This document shows, in pieces, positions 1 through 10,072 of a stretch of 64,000 nt of DNA (positions within the stretch are counted from its first letter, which is position 1; every line of letters starts with the position of its first letter). Position numbers and translations under genes: made by a program. This stretch comes from Oscillospiraceae bacterium (GTDB lineage Bacteria; Bacillota; Clostridia; Oscillospirales; Ruminococcaceae): contig CACXEO010000048.1 in assembly GCA_902766785.1 (NCBI GenBank), positions 62,001 through 126,000 on the forward strand. The letters are read 5' to 3'. Below the pieces are notes generated by a model, which saw only the letters and a program-made list of their open reading frames with translations, was not told the origin of the DNA and searched no databases.

Positions 1-225
1 CCCAAAGCGCTTTTCGGCTTCTTCATACCGCAGCACCGGGTACCCCAGGAAACTATGCCCCCGCACATACTCGTCGCTTGCGAAGATACCCGCGACCGGG
101 ATGCCGTAATTTTCACAAACGCGGTGGATTTTTTCACACCCGTCTCCCATTCCGTAAATAACGATAGGCCTATCAGCCTGCCGCAGGTATTCCCATAAAA
201 ACTGTTTTTCAGGGATTAATTCCAT
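1..225 (-). CDS. N-terminal part of a probable FkbM-type methyltransferase (partial)
   Basis: An open frame starts at ATG 225 behind a GGAGGA ribosome binding site (229-234) and runs off the window after 75 codons. The visible peptide has a nucleotide-binding-like stretch (VIYGMGDGCEKI) and the motif GIFASDEYVRG. From memory, similar N-termini occur in FkbM-family SAM-dependent methyltransferases of Clostridia, but no methyltransferase motif lies in the visible part, so the family call is tentative. It follows ftsH on the same strand after a 66-base gap that holds a hairpin. Confidence 0.45.
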   Translation of the reverse strand, partial: MELIPEKQFLWEYLRQADRPIVIYGMGDGCEKIHRVCENYGIPVAGIFASDEYVRGHSFLGYPVLRYEEAEKRFG

Positions 226-239
226 TTTTCCTCCTGAAA

Positions 240-276
240 CAGGGAATCCCCATGCAGACGCACGGGGATTTTGTTT
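240..276 (+). terminator. hairpin between ftsH and the FkbM-like gene
   Basis: AATCCCC and GGGGATT enclose a 12-base loop, followed on the plus strand by TTTGTTTTG. The T-rich tail is on the strand opposite to both flanking genes, so this may be a structure between the two genes instead of a true ftsH terminator. Confidence 0.35.
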
Positions 277-291
277 TGTATTCATTAATCT

Positions 292-2268
292 TTAGTGGCC
301 TACTTCCCCATCCGGAAGATCCAAAGGATCGGAATTGTCAGAAGGTTGACGCTCTAACGGTTCCGGCGGAACAGGCGCCTTAGGAGCAACAGGTCCTTCC
401 GGCACGTCGGGGCCTTCCACCCCCGTTACAGGCTCTGCTTTAAGTTCGCCGGTCATCAGCTTCTTGAATTCCTCGCCGTCAATCTTCTCGTGGCCGATCA
501 AGTATTCCGCCACATTGATCATCTGGTCGCGGTGGGCTTCCAGAATATCTCGGCACTGTTCGTAAGCGCTGTCGATAATCTCCCTGATTTCCGCGTCAAT
601 TTCAGCCGCCACATTTTCAGAGTAGTTGCGGGACTGGTTGAAATCGCGGCCGAGGAAAACTTCATGGTCAGCCTGCCCGTAAACGATGGTTCCCAGTTTT
701 TCACTGAACCCGTAACGGGTGACCATATCGCGGGCAATTTTTGTCGCACGCTCAATATCATTGGAAGCGCCTGTGGAAATATCGTCAAGCATAAGGCTTT
801 CCGCTACCCGGCCGCCCAGCAGGACAACCAGCTCTTCCTTCATCTCTTTTTTGCGCATATAGCTCTTATCCTGTTCGGGCAGGGACATGGTATAACCACC
901 CGCCATTCCACGCGGAATAATGGAAACCTGATGAACGGGACTCTGAGTTGCACAATGGTAGGTGCAAACGGCATGCCCGGCTTCATGATAAGCCGTTAAT
1001 TTCTTTTCGGCCGGCGTAATCACGCGGGAGCGTTTTTCCGGCCCGGCAACAACCTTAATGGTCGCCTCTTCAATATCCTTTTCAATAATCGCTTTCCGGT
1101 TGTTACGGGCGGCGAGCAAAGCCGCCTCATTGAGCAGATTCTCAAGGTCGGCGCCGGTAAATCCGGCGGTCGACTTCGCGATAACGGAAAGATCTACGTC
1201 AAATCCCAGCGGTTTATTCCGGGCATGCACCTTCAGAATTTCCTCACGGCCTTTGACATCAGGGTAGCCGACCATAATCTCACGGTCGAAACGCCCCGGG
1301 CGAAGAAGCGCCGGATCGAGAATATCACGGCGGTTCGTGGCAGCGATAATGATAATCCCCTCGTTTGCCCCAAAACCGTCCATTTCCACCAGCAACTGGT
1401 TGAGAGTCTGCTCGCGTTCATCGTGTCCGCCGCCAAGACCCGCACCGCGGTGACGGCCAACAGCATCAATTTCATCGATGAAAATAATAGCAGGCGCGTT
1501 CTTCTTCGCCTGTTCAAAGAGGTCGCGGACACGGGAAGCACCTACGCCGACGAACATCTCAACAAAGTCGGAACCGGAAATGGAGAAAAACGGCACCCCC
1601 GCTTCACCCGCGACCGCTCTTGCAAGAAGGGTTTTACCGGTACCGGGAGGGCCCATCAGCAGGACGCCTTTCGGGATACGAGCGCCGAGTTCATTGAATT
1701 TTTTGGGATTTTTGAGGAAGTCTACAATTTCCACAAGCTCGGCCTTTTCTTCATCAGCACCAGCCACGTCAGCAAAGGTCGCCTTTTTCCCCTGAGTCAG
1801 GCCGTTTTTGGCGTTCATCTTGCCAAACTGGTTGATCTTTCCCCCGCCCTGCTGGCGCATGATGATAATCCAGAAAACAACCATCACACCGATCATCAGA
1901 AGCGTCGGTAAGAAATTAAGCAGCCAAGAGTTGTCCTGAATTGGCAGATAGTTAAATGTAATTTTACTGTCGGGATGCGCCGCGTTGTATTCCACCACCA
2001 TTGGTTCTACGAGTTCAACGAACAGCCCGACATTCGGCACCTTATAAACCAAGGTCTTTTCCCGGCCCTCTACAGTTGCCTGGAGTTCGCCGGTACCAAG
2101 GTCAAGTTCAAATTTCTTCACCTTGTTCTGCTGGAAATAATCCACCACTTCGGAATAGGCAACCTGTTCCGAAGGTGCGCGCAGGAAATTCATCATGAAC
2201 ATAAATGCCACGACAAGACCAGCAAGCACAAGGATATATACTAATACGCTCTTTCCCTTTTTACCCAA
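292..2268 (-). CDS. ftsH: ATP-dependent zinc metalloprotease FtsH
   Basis: Membrane-anchored AAA+ protease that unfolds and degrades membrane and short-lived cytosolic proteins as a hexamer. 658 residues. TM segments lie at about 7-27 and 117-137 around a short extracytoplasmic domain. Then come the AAA module with Walker A GPPGTGKT (206-213) and Walker B IIFIDEID (261-268), the pore motif in FVGVG (239-243), the second-region-of-homology arginines (RPGRFDR) and the M41 zinc site HEAGH (428-432). The last 40 or so residues form a Pro/Glu-rich tail, longer than in many orthologues. It is the last gene of the gdpP-rplI-dnaB-tilS-hpt-ftsH run; the tilS-hpt-ftsH order is widely conserved in Firmicutes. 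The function is clear. Confidence 0.97.
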   Translation of the reverse strand: MGKKGKSVLVYILVLAGLVVAFMFMMNFLRAPSEQVAYSEVVDYFQQNKVKKFELDLGTGELQATVEGREKTLVYKVPNVGLFVELVEPMVVEYNAAHPDSKITFNYLPIQDNSWLLNFLPTLLMIGVMVVFWIIIMRQQGGGKINQFGKMNAKNGLTQGKKATFADVAGADEEKAELVEIVDFLKNPKKFNELGARIPKGVLLMGPPGTGKTLLARAVAGEAGVPFFSISGSDFVEMFVGVGASRVRDLFEQAKKNAPAIIFIDEIDAVGRHRGAGLGGGHDEREQTLNQLLVEMDGFGANEGIIIIAATNRRDILDPALLRPGRFDREIMVGYPDVKGREEILKVHARNKPLGFDVDLSVIAKSTAGFTGADLENLLNEAALLAARNNRKAIIEKDIEEATIKVVAGPEKRSRVITPAEKKLTAYHEAGHAVCTYHCATQSPVHQVSIIPRGMAGGYTMSLPEQDKSYMRKKEMKEELVVLLGGRVAESLMLDDISTGASNDIERATKIARDMVTRYGFSEKLGTIVYGQADHEVFLGRDFNQSRNYSENVAAEIDAEIREIIDSAYEQCRDILEAHRDQMINVAEYLIGHEKIDGEEFKKLMTGELKAEPVTGVEGPDVPEGPVAPKAPVPPEPLERQPSDNSDPLDLPDGEVGH

Positions 2269-2341
2269 AATCTCAGCTCCATTTTCACACGAAAGTTTTA
2301 AGATTCCAACAGGTTCTGACTGCGTTGTTTAAGCGCCATAC

Positions 2342-2881
2342 CTATTCGGAATAAACTTCCGGCTTCAAAATTCCAACATAAGGCAGGTTGCGGTACTTTT
2401 CCGCATAATCAAGGCCATAACCCACTACAAATTCATCCGGTACGACGAAGCCAAAATAATCAGCGGAAACGTCAGCCCGGCGGCGTTCCGGTTTATCCAA
2501 AAGGGTACACAGGCGGATAGAACTCGGTTCCCTCTGCCTGAGAAGCCCGGTGATATAGCTCAGCGTCATACCGCTGTCAAGAATATCCTCTACAATGAGG
2601 AGATCCTTTCCCTCAAGCTCCTGATCCAGGTCCTTAATAATTTTGACAACACCGCTGGTCTTAACATCCGCACCATAGCTGGAAACCGACATAAAATCAA
2701 TCTCGCAGGGAACGGTAATGGCCCGCATCAAATCCGCCATAAAGACAACGGAGCCTTTCAAAACGCTTACCATCATCAGGTTTTTACCGGCGTAGTCCGC
2801 ACTGATTTTAGCGCCGAGCTCTTTCACCTTACTGTGAAGTTCCTCTTCGCTAATCAGAACCTTTAAAATATCGTCTGTCAT
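2342..2881 (-). CDS. hpt: hypoxanthine phosphoribosyltransferase
   Basis: Purine salvage enzyme: hypoxanthine or guanine plus PRPP gives IMP or GMP. 179 residues, the normal length for the bacterial HPRT family. The PRPP-binding motif [10 protein letters not shown] (97-106) with the acidic pair E98-D99 is present, as is the LKGSVVF loop near 41-47. It starts 12 bases after tilS and is followed by ftsH, the usual tilS-hpt-ftsH order. Cytosolic; no sign of truncation. Confidence 0.96.
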   Translation of the reverse strand: MTDDILKVLISEEELHSKVKELGAKISADYAGKNLMMVSVLKGSVVFMADLMRAITVPCEIDFMSVSSYGADVKTSGVVKIIKDLDQELEGKDLLIVEDILDSGMTLSYITGLLRQREPSSIRLCTLLDKPERRRADVSADYFGFVVPDEFVVGYGLDYAEKYRNLPYVGILKPEVYSE

Positions 2882-2893
2882 ACCTGCATCCTT

Positions 2894-4246
2894 TCAGTTT
2901 TTCTCTATTTTTTGAATCACCAAATATTTTTTAGTCCCTTCATCGGGCGCCGCGCGGCGGCTGGGGCCAAATCCCTCCGCCCAGATAACACCCCTCTCAT
3001 CCGCCAAAACAGCAAGCAGCCCGCGTTTTTCCAAGGGTATTTTCGCCTCATTATAAAGCTTTTTAAGGCTTTTCGTCACCCCACGTCGGAACAAGGCCAT
3101 TTCATCGCCAGGCAAACGGGAACGTACGGTTATATTGCCTAATATTTTATCACAGTCCAAAATATCAGTTGCGAAATTTCTATTAACATTTTCCTCCAAG
3201 CCGCCAGAGGGTACAATATTTATATTATAGGCGACACCACTCGGAAATGTCAACCTTCCCGTTTCAAGGGGAAACGCGCAGAAACGAGCAGGGGCCTCTT
3301 TTTCATGAAATGAAAGCAGGTGTTTTTCAACTATTGCAGTAACTCCGCCGGACATATTTATTGTCCCGTGATTAAGCCGAATTATTTGGTCGAGCTCCAT
3401 CAATTTTTCACGGCCTGCCCGCAACCCATTTTCGCGGCAGATCAACATCAGCATTCGGCGGCGTACCGCGTCTGGCTGCTCTGCAAGAAATGGAGCGGAA
3501 TACCCACCGTTTTCATCCGCATCACAGAGCAGGCGTGCCGCCGTTTCCCAAAGAAAGCGGTCATCTTCACAAAGCGATTCTAGCGTGCCGGACAGCGTTT
3601 CCAAAAAAGACGGATTAATTTTTTGCAGCGGCGGCACTGCCTCAAGCCGGATCCGGTTGCGAGAATAAGAAACGTCCGCATTACTGCTATCGGCTACAAA
3701 ATCAAGCCCGTTTTCTGCACAATAACGTTCAACCTCTTCCCGGGTCACACCTAAAAAAGGGCGGATGACCGCCCCACGAACCGGCGGGATCCCGCAGAGG
3801 CCATGCAGCCCCGTTCCCCGCGCCAAACGGAACAGAACGGTTTCAGCCTGATCGGAAAGGGTGTGGGCGGTTGCAATTTTGGTTCCTTTCCCGTAGCCGG
3901 CCGCCGTTTCCCGGAAGAAACGGTACCTTAGCTCTCTGCCGCATTCTTCTATACCAATTCCCCGTTCTTTTGCGAGCGCCGCCACGTCTTTCGATAAAAC
4001 ATGGCAGGGTATCCCATATTTTGAACAGAGGGAACGTACAAAGGCCTCGTCCCGGTCACTTTCTACCCCACGCAACTGATGGTTGACATGGCAGACGGCA
4101 AGCTTCAGCCCGTACTGGGGAAGATCCCTGGCCAGACAGTGAAGGAGAGCGACCGAATCAGCGCCGCCGGAAACTCCGGCGACAACCCGGTCACCCTCTT
4201 TTAACAGTTCATATTTCCGAATTGTTTCTAGTACCTTACTGATCAT
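2894..4246 (-). CDS. tilS: tRNA(Ile)-lysidine synthase TilS
   Basis: Adds lysine to the wobble cytidine (C34) of tRNA-Ile(CAU), which switches it from Met to Ile decoding; essential in most bacteria. Read from ATG 4246 the protein has 450 residues with the N-type ATP pyrophosphatase P-loop SGGADS at 26-31, the substrate region around CHVNHQLRG, and a C-terminal TilS-type domain ending near the gene end. The frame stays open upstream to 4522, but ATG 4246 has a GGAGAG site about ten bases before it and gives the canonical N-terminus. The start overlaps the dnaB stop by 11 bases, so translational coupling is likely. Confidence 0.95.
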   Translation of the reverse strand: MISKVLETIRKYELLKEGDRVVAGVSGGADSVALLHCLARDLPQYGLKLAVCHVNHQLRGVESDRDEAFVRSLCSKYGIPCHVLSKDVAALAKERGIGIEECGRELRYRFFRETAAGYGKGTKIATAHTLSDQAETVLFRLARGTGLHGLCGIPPVRGAVIRPFLGVTREEVERYCAENGLDFVADSSNADVSYSRNRIRLEAVPPLQKINPSFLETLSGTLESLCEDDRFLWETAARLLCDADENGGYSAPFLAEQPDAVRRRMLMLICRENGLRAGREKLMELDQIIRLNHGTINMSGGVTAIVEKHLLSFHEKEAPARFCAFPLETGRLTFPSGVAYNINIVPSGGLEENVNRNFATDILDCDKILGNITVRSRLPGDEMALFRRGVTKSLKKLYNEAKIPLEKRGLLAVLADERGVIWAEGFGPSRRAAPDEGTKKYLVIQKIEKN

Positions 4247-5588
4247 CCCTGTAACTCTCCAGCGAGGTAAACAGCGTATGTGCGCCGTCCCAATGCATCC
4301 GGACGGTATCGGTTTCCCCATGGCGGTTTTTTGCGACGATGCATTCCGCAATATTCTGCTCTTCCGATTCCTGGTTATAATAGGCGTCACGGTAAAGGAA
4401 CATGACAATATCAGCGTCCTGCTCGATCGAGCCGGATTCACGCAGGTCAGATAGCATTGGCCGGTGATCGGTACGGGAGTCCGGCGAACGGGAAAGCTGC
4501 GACAGGGTGACAACTGGCACATCTAACTCCTTTGCCATGATTTTAAGATTTCTGGTAATTTCAGAAATCTCCTGAACGCGGTTGCCGTCGCGCCGGCCGG
4601 TACTCATCAACTGTAAGTAGTCGATGACGACCAGGCCTAGATTCGGCAGCCGGCGGAGCTTCGCCTTCATATCCGCGACCGTTGCGCTCGGGATATCGTC
4701 AAGGTAAATCTCGGTCTGGGAAAGGATTTCCGCTGCCGAAGCAAGACGAACCCACTCATCAGCAGTCAGCGTCCCCATCCGGAGGTTATGGCTTGAAATC
4801 CGCGCTTCGCTCGAAAGCATCCGGCTGACCAGCTGCTCTTTAGACATTTCAAGAGAAAAAATGGCGACTTGTTTTCCTGAAAGCTTCGCCACATTGGTCG
4901 CCATATTCAGGACAAAGCTGGTTTTCCCCATGGCGGGCCGGGCGGCGATTAAAATCAGGTCTGATTTATTGAGTCCTGTTGTAATCCGGTCAAGCCCAGA
5001 GTAGCCCGTTTTCAAGCCCAGGTATTTGCTGCGCTCATCCGAGCTCAGCTTCTGGAGCTGGTCATACGTCTGGATGATGACGTCATTTATCTTAGTGAGC
5101 CCCGTGGCGTCGCGCCCCTGCCGGATCTCAAAAATCCGCTGCTCCGCCAGGTCGAGCAGGTTTTTCGCATCGCCCTGCGACTCGTTTACATTGTCGATAA
5201 TCTCATGTGCCACCTGGATCAGAGAACGGAGATAGCTGCGCTCCTGGACAATGCGGCAGTAGCTTTCCACGTTGGCAGTGGTAGGGACCAAATCCATCAG
5301 CTGCGCCAGGTAGACCTTTGCGGACTGCTCAGAATCGAAAATCTGGGCACTGACCGCCTCGTTCAAAACAGTGATATAGTCAATTGACCGCGCGGTGGAA
5401 AACATGGTGATCATCAAGGAAAAAAGCTGCTGGTGCTGGCGCAGGTAAAACGAGTCGCTCTTTATATATTCGAGCGCAGTGGAAATACAGCCCGGGTCCA
5501 GTAAAATTGCACCCAGAACCGATTGTTCCGCCTCAATGCTGTGGGGCAGCTGGGCGGTTTCCAATGTCAACGTTTCACTGACAGCCAT
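4236..5588 (-). CDS. dnaB: replicative DNA helicase DnaB
   Basis: Hexameric 5'-3' helicase that unwinds DNA at the replication fork. 450 residues: DnaB N-terminal domain (about 10-115), linker, and RecA-like ATPase domain with Walker A RPAMGKTS (217-224) and Walker B VVIDYLQLM (320-328). SQLSR and the arginine-rich C-terminal motifs are present. No intein is seen. The gene follows rplI after 15 bases and overlaps tilS. It is called dnaC in Bacillus subtilis nomenclature. Confidence 0.97.
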   Translation of the reverse strand: MAVSETLTLETAQLPHSIEAEQSVLGAILLDPGCISTALEYIKSDSFYLRQHQQLFSLMITMFSTARSIDYITVLNEAVSAQIFDSEQSAKVYLAQLMDLVPTTANVESYCRIVQERSYLRSLIQVAHEIIDNVNESQGDAKNLLDLAEQRIFEIRQGRDATGLTKINDVIIQTYDQLQKLSSDERSKYLGLKTGYSGLDRITTGLNKSDLILIAARPAMGKTSFVLNMATNVAKLSGKQVAIFSLEMSKEQLVSRMLSSEARISSHNLRMGTLTADEWVRLASAAEILSQTEIYLDDIPSATVADMKAKLRRLPNLGLVVIDYLQLMSTGRRDGNRVQEISEITRNLKIMAKELDVPVVTLSQLSRSPDSRTDHRPMLSDLRESGSIEQDADIVMFLYRDAYYNQESEEQNIAECIVAKNRHGETDTVRMHWDGAHTLFTSLESYRDDQ

Positions 5589-5603
5589 AACATCCTCCTG
5601 CTT

Positions 5604-6050
5604 TTACGCTTCCACGACTTCAACCTTAATATTCGCAACAACGCCGGAATGGAGCTTCACCTCGGCGGAAAAGGTTCCGTAACCTTTGATATCCTGAGAG
5701 AGGGAAATTTTCTTTTTATCGACATCCATCTGGTACTGATTCTTGATTTCGGCCGAAACCTCTTTCGCCGTCACGGCGCCGAACAGCTTCCCATTCGCAC
5801 CTGCTTTGGCCGCAACCTTAACAATTTTCCCTTCCAGCTTTTTTGCAGTTTCCTGCGCGTTTGCAAGCTCAACAGCGGCGTGATGTTCCTTTGCCGCATC
5901 CTTTGCTTTTTTCTCATTCATCGCCTGTGCGTCCGCCGCTACGGCAAGACCGCGCTTAATCAGAAAATTCTGAGCGTATCCATCCGCCACATTTACCAAA
6001 TCCCCGGCTTTTCCGGTTCCCTTTACATCCTGCTTTAAAATAACTTTCAT
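5604..6050 (-). CDS. rplI: 50S ribosomal protein L9
   Basis: Ribosomal protein of the large subunit, binding 23S rRNA near the L1 stalk. 148 residues: an N-terminal globular domain starting [13 protein letters not shown] with the YAQNFLI motif, a central charged helix (about 45-80) and the C-terminal domain. It sits between gdpP and dnaB, a very common order in Firmicutes. Confidence 0.97.
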   Translation of the reverse strand: MKVILKQDVKGTGKAGDLVNVADGYAQNFLIKRGLAVAADAQAMNEKKAKDAAKEHHAAVELANAQETAKKLEGKIVKVAAKAGANGKLFGAVTAKEVSAEIKNQYQMDVDKKKISLSQDIKGYGTFSAEVKLHSGVVANIKVEVVEA

Positions 6051-6087
6051 TCAGGTTTCCTCCTTGGCTGTTATATTAGTCTTTTCA

Positions 6088-8064
6088 CTAATCCGCTCTG
6101 GAAACGAGCGTCTCATAATAATGGTCAATGGCCTCTAAAAGTTTTTCTTTCGCCTCCCCAGCAGTCACACCCTTGAGCTGGGCGCCCGCCATAGTGTGGT
6201 GGCCGCCGCCGCCCAGATATTCCATGACGACCTGAACGTTCAGGTCGCCCATCGAGCGGGCCGAAAGGCTGATGTCACTGCCGGTATTATAAATAACGAA
6301 AGAGGCGTCAACCTCATTAATACCGAGCAATTCGTCCGCCGCCTGCGGGGCAACGATCCGGATATCCTCAAAGTTCTGGGAACTGATGGCGATGGCGCAG
6401 TTGCGGTAAATCTCAGCGTTTTGAACAAGGCTTGAACGGCGCTGATAATCATCCATTGTACTGGAGAAGAGCTTTCGCACCGCAACGGTGTCCGCACCGA
6501 TCCGGCGCAGATAAGCCGCCGCTTCGAAAGTGCGCACCCCCGTTCTGATGGCAAAGTTGCGGGTGTCCAGCATGATACCGGAAAGAAGCGCCTCCGCATC
6601 ATCCCGGGTGGGACGGCAGCGGTCGCCAAAATACTGAACCAGTTCTGTCACCATTTCTGAAGTGGAGGAGGCAAACGGCTCATGGTGGAACACCACCGCG
6701 TTGTCAATATGGTTGACCATTTTCCGGTGATGGTCAATTACAACCACGTTTTTGCACATCTTATACAATTCGTTAGACTCTACAAACAACGGGTTGTGGG
6801 TATCCACCACAATCAAAAGGGTGCGGCGGGTAACGTAGTCCTTTGCAACGCTCGGATGGATGAAAAGGTTGTCATCCCCATTTTCGCTCACCTTTGAGAT
6901 CAAGGAAGAGGCAAGGGAACTTTCCCGGTCAATCGCAATAATCGCTGGCTTACCCAGCCGCCTGATTGCCCGCGCGAGGGCGACGGCGCTGCCGACGCAG
7001 TCCAGGTCGGACGCATGGTGCCCCATAACAATCACGTTTTCGCTGGTCTCCACCAGTTCAAGGAGAGCCGTCGCAATGATCCTGCTCTTGACACGGGTAT
7101 GCTTTTCAATCCCCTTGGAGATGCCGCCGTAAAAGTCGTACCCATTGACCGTCTTGATTACCGCCTGGTCGCCGCCACGTCCCAGCGCCATATCCAGGGA
7201 CTGACGGGCGGCCGCCTCGTTTTCGCTCATATCCTTCCCTTCACAGCCCACGCCGATGGAAAGGGTAGCCGGAACCCGCTCGTTGGCAATGATTTTACGG
7301 GTGCGGTCAAGCAGAGCAAAACGGGTCTCAACAATTTTATCAAGATGGCGCTTTTCTACCATAGCCAGATACCGGTCGTGAGACAACCGCTTGACAAACC
7401 CGTTCGTCTCAGAGAAGTACTGCTCGATGACGCCGTCAATCTCACCGAGAATCTGGGATTTTTCGCTCTCTTTGGCGTTCTGAACCAGCTCGTCATAGTT
7501 GTCTATTACCAAAATCATGACGCAGGGCCGGGAAAGCCGGTATTCCTGCGCGATATTTTTAAGCATGGTGTTGTCCACAAAATAAAGGATATCCACCGGC
7601 AGCTTGTGCGCTTCCGAATGGAACCCAAAAGCGGTGTAGTGTTTGCCGCCGTAGCTCAAATCAACCCCGTTAGGCAGGTAAAAGCTCTCAACCGGCGTAC
7701 GGGATATTTCGTCCAGCGACGAGCCGTACAGGTCATAATCCCCCAGGACATGTGCTCGAAAGCTCTCGCTGTACCACAGGATTTCACGCTTTTCCCCCAC
7801 CACCAGCACGGGAAGCGGAAAGCGGTTGAGAGCCTCCCGGTCAGGTGTGTCAAGCCGCTTGGCAATCTCCCCGAGCAGCCGGAAAGAATCCCGGCGGATA
7901 AACCGGAAGCGGATAATTGTCACAATGAGCATGATCGCGAACGCCCCCGCGAACGCCCACATCCATTCGTTGCCGGAAAAAAACGAAGCGGCTGTCAATC
8001 CTCCGCAAATCAGCAGCAAAACGACCAGACAAGCTTTCATTTGCCACATTTTTTTCGGATTCAT
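6088..8064 (-). CDS. gdpP: cyclic-di-AMP phosphodiesterase GdpP
   Basis: Hydrolyses the second messenger c-di-AMP to pApA at the membrane, affecting cell wall, potassium and osmotic control. 658 residues: two TM helices (about 11-28 and 34-52), a PAS-like region (about 75-165), a degenerate GGDEF domain (about 175-305) in which the GGDEF signature is not recognisable, then DHH (GHHASDLD 348-355; IDHH 443-446) and DHHA1 (GGGGHHTMAG near 611). The first DHH motif has Cys-Val where Ala-Ile is usual (DLDCVGS), a conservative change. First gene of the gdpP-rplI-dnaB-tilS-hpt-ftsH run, with a good promoter just upstream. Confidence 0.95.
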   Translation of the reverse strand: MNPKKMWQMKACLVVLLLICGGLTAASFFSGNEWMWAFAGAFAIMLIVTIIRFRFIRRDSFRLLGEIAKRLDTPDREALNRFPLPVLVVGEKREILWYSESFRAHVLGDYDLYGSSLDEISRTPVESFYLPNGVDLSYGGKHYTAFGFHSEAHKLPVDILYFVDNTMLKNIAQEYRLSRPCVMILVIDNYDELVQNAKESEKSQILGEIDGVIEQYFSETNGFVKRLSHDRYLAMVEKRHLDKIVETRFALLDRTRKIIANERVPATLSIGVGCEGKDMSENEAAARQSLDMALGRGGDQAVIKTVNGYDFYGGISKGIEKHTRVKSRIIATALLELVETSENVIVMGHHASDLDCVGSAVALARAIRRLGKPAIIAIDRESSLASSLISKVSENGDDNLFIHPSVAKDYVTRRTLLIVVDTHNPLFVESNELYKMCKNVVVIDHHRKMVNHIDNAVVFHHEPFASSTSEMVTELVQYFGDRCRPTRDDAEALLSGIMLDTRNFAIRTGVRTFEAAAYLRRIGADTVAVRKLFSSTMDDYQRRSSLVQNAEIYRNCAIAISSQNFEDIRIVAPQAADELLGINEVDASFVIYNTGSDISLSARSMGDLNVQVVMEYLGGGGHHTMAGAQLKGVTAGEAKEKLLEAIDHYYETLVSRAD

Positions 8065-8100
8065 TGACAGCCACCTCTATTTCTTCAGTTCTTATTCCCT

Positions 8101-8129
8101 ATTTTACATCATGTGCAGAGGAGTTTCAA
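8101..8129 (-). promoter_or_regulatory. sigma-A type promoter of the gdpP operon
   Basis: On the minus strand, -35 TTGAAA (8124-8129) and -10 TAAAAT (8101-8106) are separated by exactly 17 bases and lie about 40 bases before the gdpP ATG. No operator is obvious. Confidence 0.7.
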
Positions 8130-8161
8130 TAAAATTCGGAAATTAATCGAAGAAAGGGGGA

Positions 8162-10072
8162 TTAGATTTCCATAATGATCGGTAAAATCATTGGAGCGCG
8201 TTTGGTTTTTTTGTAAATAAAGTTGGAAAGATCATCCTTGATCGAAGTCTTGATAACACCCCATTCCCGCACAGAACGGGAAGCGCAGTCGGCCAGAACG
8301 CCACCGATCCGCACACGGGCTTCTTCCATCAGCTCTTCAGATTCTCGGACGTAGACAAAGCCGCGGGAGACGATATCCGGACCGGCAACCACCTCGCCGG
8401 AGGTGCCGTCCATGGTGACGACCACGATGATCAGGCCATCCTGTGCGAGGTGTTTTCTATCCCGCAGGACAATAGAACCCACATCGCCGACGCCGTAGCC
8501 GTCAACGAAGACGCGGCCTGCCGGGACAGTCCCGATTGTTTTCATTTCAACACCATCTAATTCAATTACCTGGCCGATGTCGCCGATCAGAATATTAGAC
8601 GGCGGGATTCCCACCGCCTGAGCCAGCTGGCTATGCTTTTTCAAATGCTTGTACTCACCGTGGACCGGGATAAAGAACTTCGGTTTTACCAAGGAGAGCA
8701 TCAATTTTAGCTCATCCTGGCAGGCATGCCCGGAAACGTGGACGTCGTACATTTTCTCAAAGACAACCTCCGCCCCAAGGCGCATCAATTCATTGATAAC
8801 CCGGTTAACATGCTTTTCATTGCCCGGAATCGGCGTGGCAGAGATGATGATAAAGTCGTCCGAGGAAACGGACACTTTCCGGTGTTCGCCCGCCGCCATG
8901 CGGGAAAGCGCGGACATCGGCTCACCCTGGCTGCCGGTGGTGATGATAATCAACTTGTCGTCCGGGTAGCGGCCAATCGCGTCGATATCAATCATGACGC
9001 CGTCCGGAATATGCAGGTAGCCGAGCTCAAGGGCGACGTTGACCACGTTAACCATGCTGCGGCCTGAAACCGCCACCTTCCTGCCGGAGCGAACCGCGTT
9101 GTCGACAATCTGCTGTACCCGGTGGATGTTGGAGGAGAAGGTTGCAATAATGATCCTGCGGCTTTCCGCCTGCTTGAACAAGCGTTCGAAAGACTCGCCG
9201 ACCTTCCGCTCGCTCATGGTAGAACCGGGGCGCTCGGCGTTGGTCGAATCGGCCAGCAGGCAAAGGACGCCGCGGTTGCCGAGTTCGGCAAAACGCGCAA
9301 GGTCAATAATCTCGCCCTGAATCGGCGAAAAATCAACCTTAAAGTCGCCGGTCTGGACAATAATGCCGGCCGGGGTGTAGATTGCAAAGGCAACCGCGTC
9401 CGGGATGGAGTGGTTGACCGGAATGACTTCAACCGACATACAGCCCATTTTGACCATGTCGCGCGGTTTAATAACATTCAAATTCGCGGAACGGAGCAGG
9501 CCATGCTCCTTAAGCTTGCCCTCGACCAAACCAAGGGTCAAACGGGTACCGTAAACCGGCACATTGAATTTTTTGAGAAGATAGGCCAGGCCGCCGATGT
9601 GGTCTTCGTGCCCATGTGTCAGAATGACGCCGCGGATCCGGTCCTTGTTCTTTTCAACGTAAGTAAAATCCGGGATGACGATGTCTACCCCGAGCATGTC
9701 CGCATCCGGGAAAGCAAGGCCGCAGTCCACAATAAACATATCCTGCCCGCATTCATAGCAGGTCATGTTTTTGCCGATTTCATTCAGGCCCCCAAGCGGA
9801 ATAATCCGCACCGGTGTTTTTCTGCGCTCTTTGGCGCCAGGCTGTTTTCCGCCTGTTTTTCTGCGGCCACTGGACTGGGTATTCTGCGCCGCTTTTTTCT
9901 GGGTGTTTTCTGCACCCTTTTCTTGAGAGCTCGAAGCGGGCTTAGCCGCTGTTTTCTTTGAAGTTTTTTTCTGCTGACCGGAAGGCCGTCTGCGGGGCGC
10001 TCTTTTCTTTTCCTGCTGCGGCTGTGTTTCCACCGCTGATGCTAGCTGCTCCAGTTTTTTTAATTCTTCCAT
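8162..10072 (-). CDS. rnj: ribonuclease J with long basic N-terminal extension
   Basis: Metallo-beta-lactamase-fold RNase (endonuclease and 5'-3' exonuclease) central to mRNA decay and rRNA maturation in Firmicutes. The catalytic core begins near residue 88 (VRIIPLGGLNEIG) and carries the metal motif HGHEDH (153-158), further metal ligands in GDFKVDF and HVSGHA, and the C-terminal RNase J domain. Residues 1-87 are an added segment rich in Lys, Arg, Gln and Ala, probably disordered, which may bind RNA or partners. Without it the protein is the usual size of about 550 residues. A single copy is seen, so J1 versus J2 cannot be decided. Confidence 0.93.
   Translation of the reverse strand: MEELKKLEQLASAVETQPQQEKKRAPRRRPSGQQKKTSKKTAAKPASSSQEKGAENTQKKAAQNTQSSGRRKTGGKQPGAKERRKTPVRIIPLGGLNEIGKNMTCYECGQDMFIVDCGLAFPDADMLGVDIVIPDFTYVEKNKDRIRGVILTHGHEDHIGGLAYLLKKFNVPVYGTRLTLGLVEGKLKEHGLLRSANLNVIKPRDMVKMGCMSVEVIPVNHSIPDAVAFAIYTPAGIIVQTGDFKVDFSPIQGEIIDLARFAELGNRGVLCLLADSTNAERPGSTMSERKVGESFERLFKQAESRRIIIATFSSNIHRVQQIVDNAVRSGRKVAVSGRSMVNVVNVALELGYLHIPDGVMIDIDAIGRYPDDKLIIITTGSQGEPMSALSRMAAGEHRKVSVSSDDFIIISATPIPGNEKHVNRVINELMRLGAEVVFEKMYDVHVSGHACQDELKLMLSLVKPKFFIPVHGEYKHLKKHSQLAQAVGIPPSNILIGDIGQVIELDGVEMKTIGTVPAGRVFVDGYGVGDVGSIVLRDRKHLAQDGLIIVVVTMDGTSGEVVAGPDIVSRGFVYVRESEELMEEARVRIGGVLADCASRSVREWGVIKTSIKDDLSNFIYKKTKRAPMILPIIMEI

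Noticed and set aside
4247..4522. longer N-terminus for tilS
   Set aside because: It would lie inside dnaB; ATG 4246 has a good site and gives the normal TilS start.
7015..8067. 350-codon plus-strand frame opposite gdpP
   Set aside because: It is antisense to a complete gdpP gene and has no family-like motifs.
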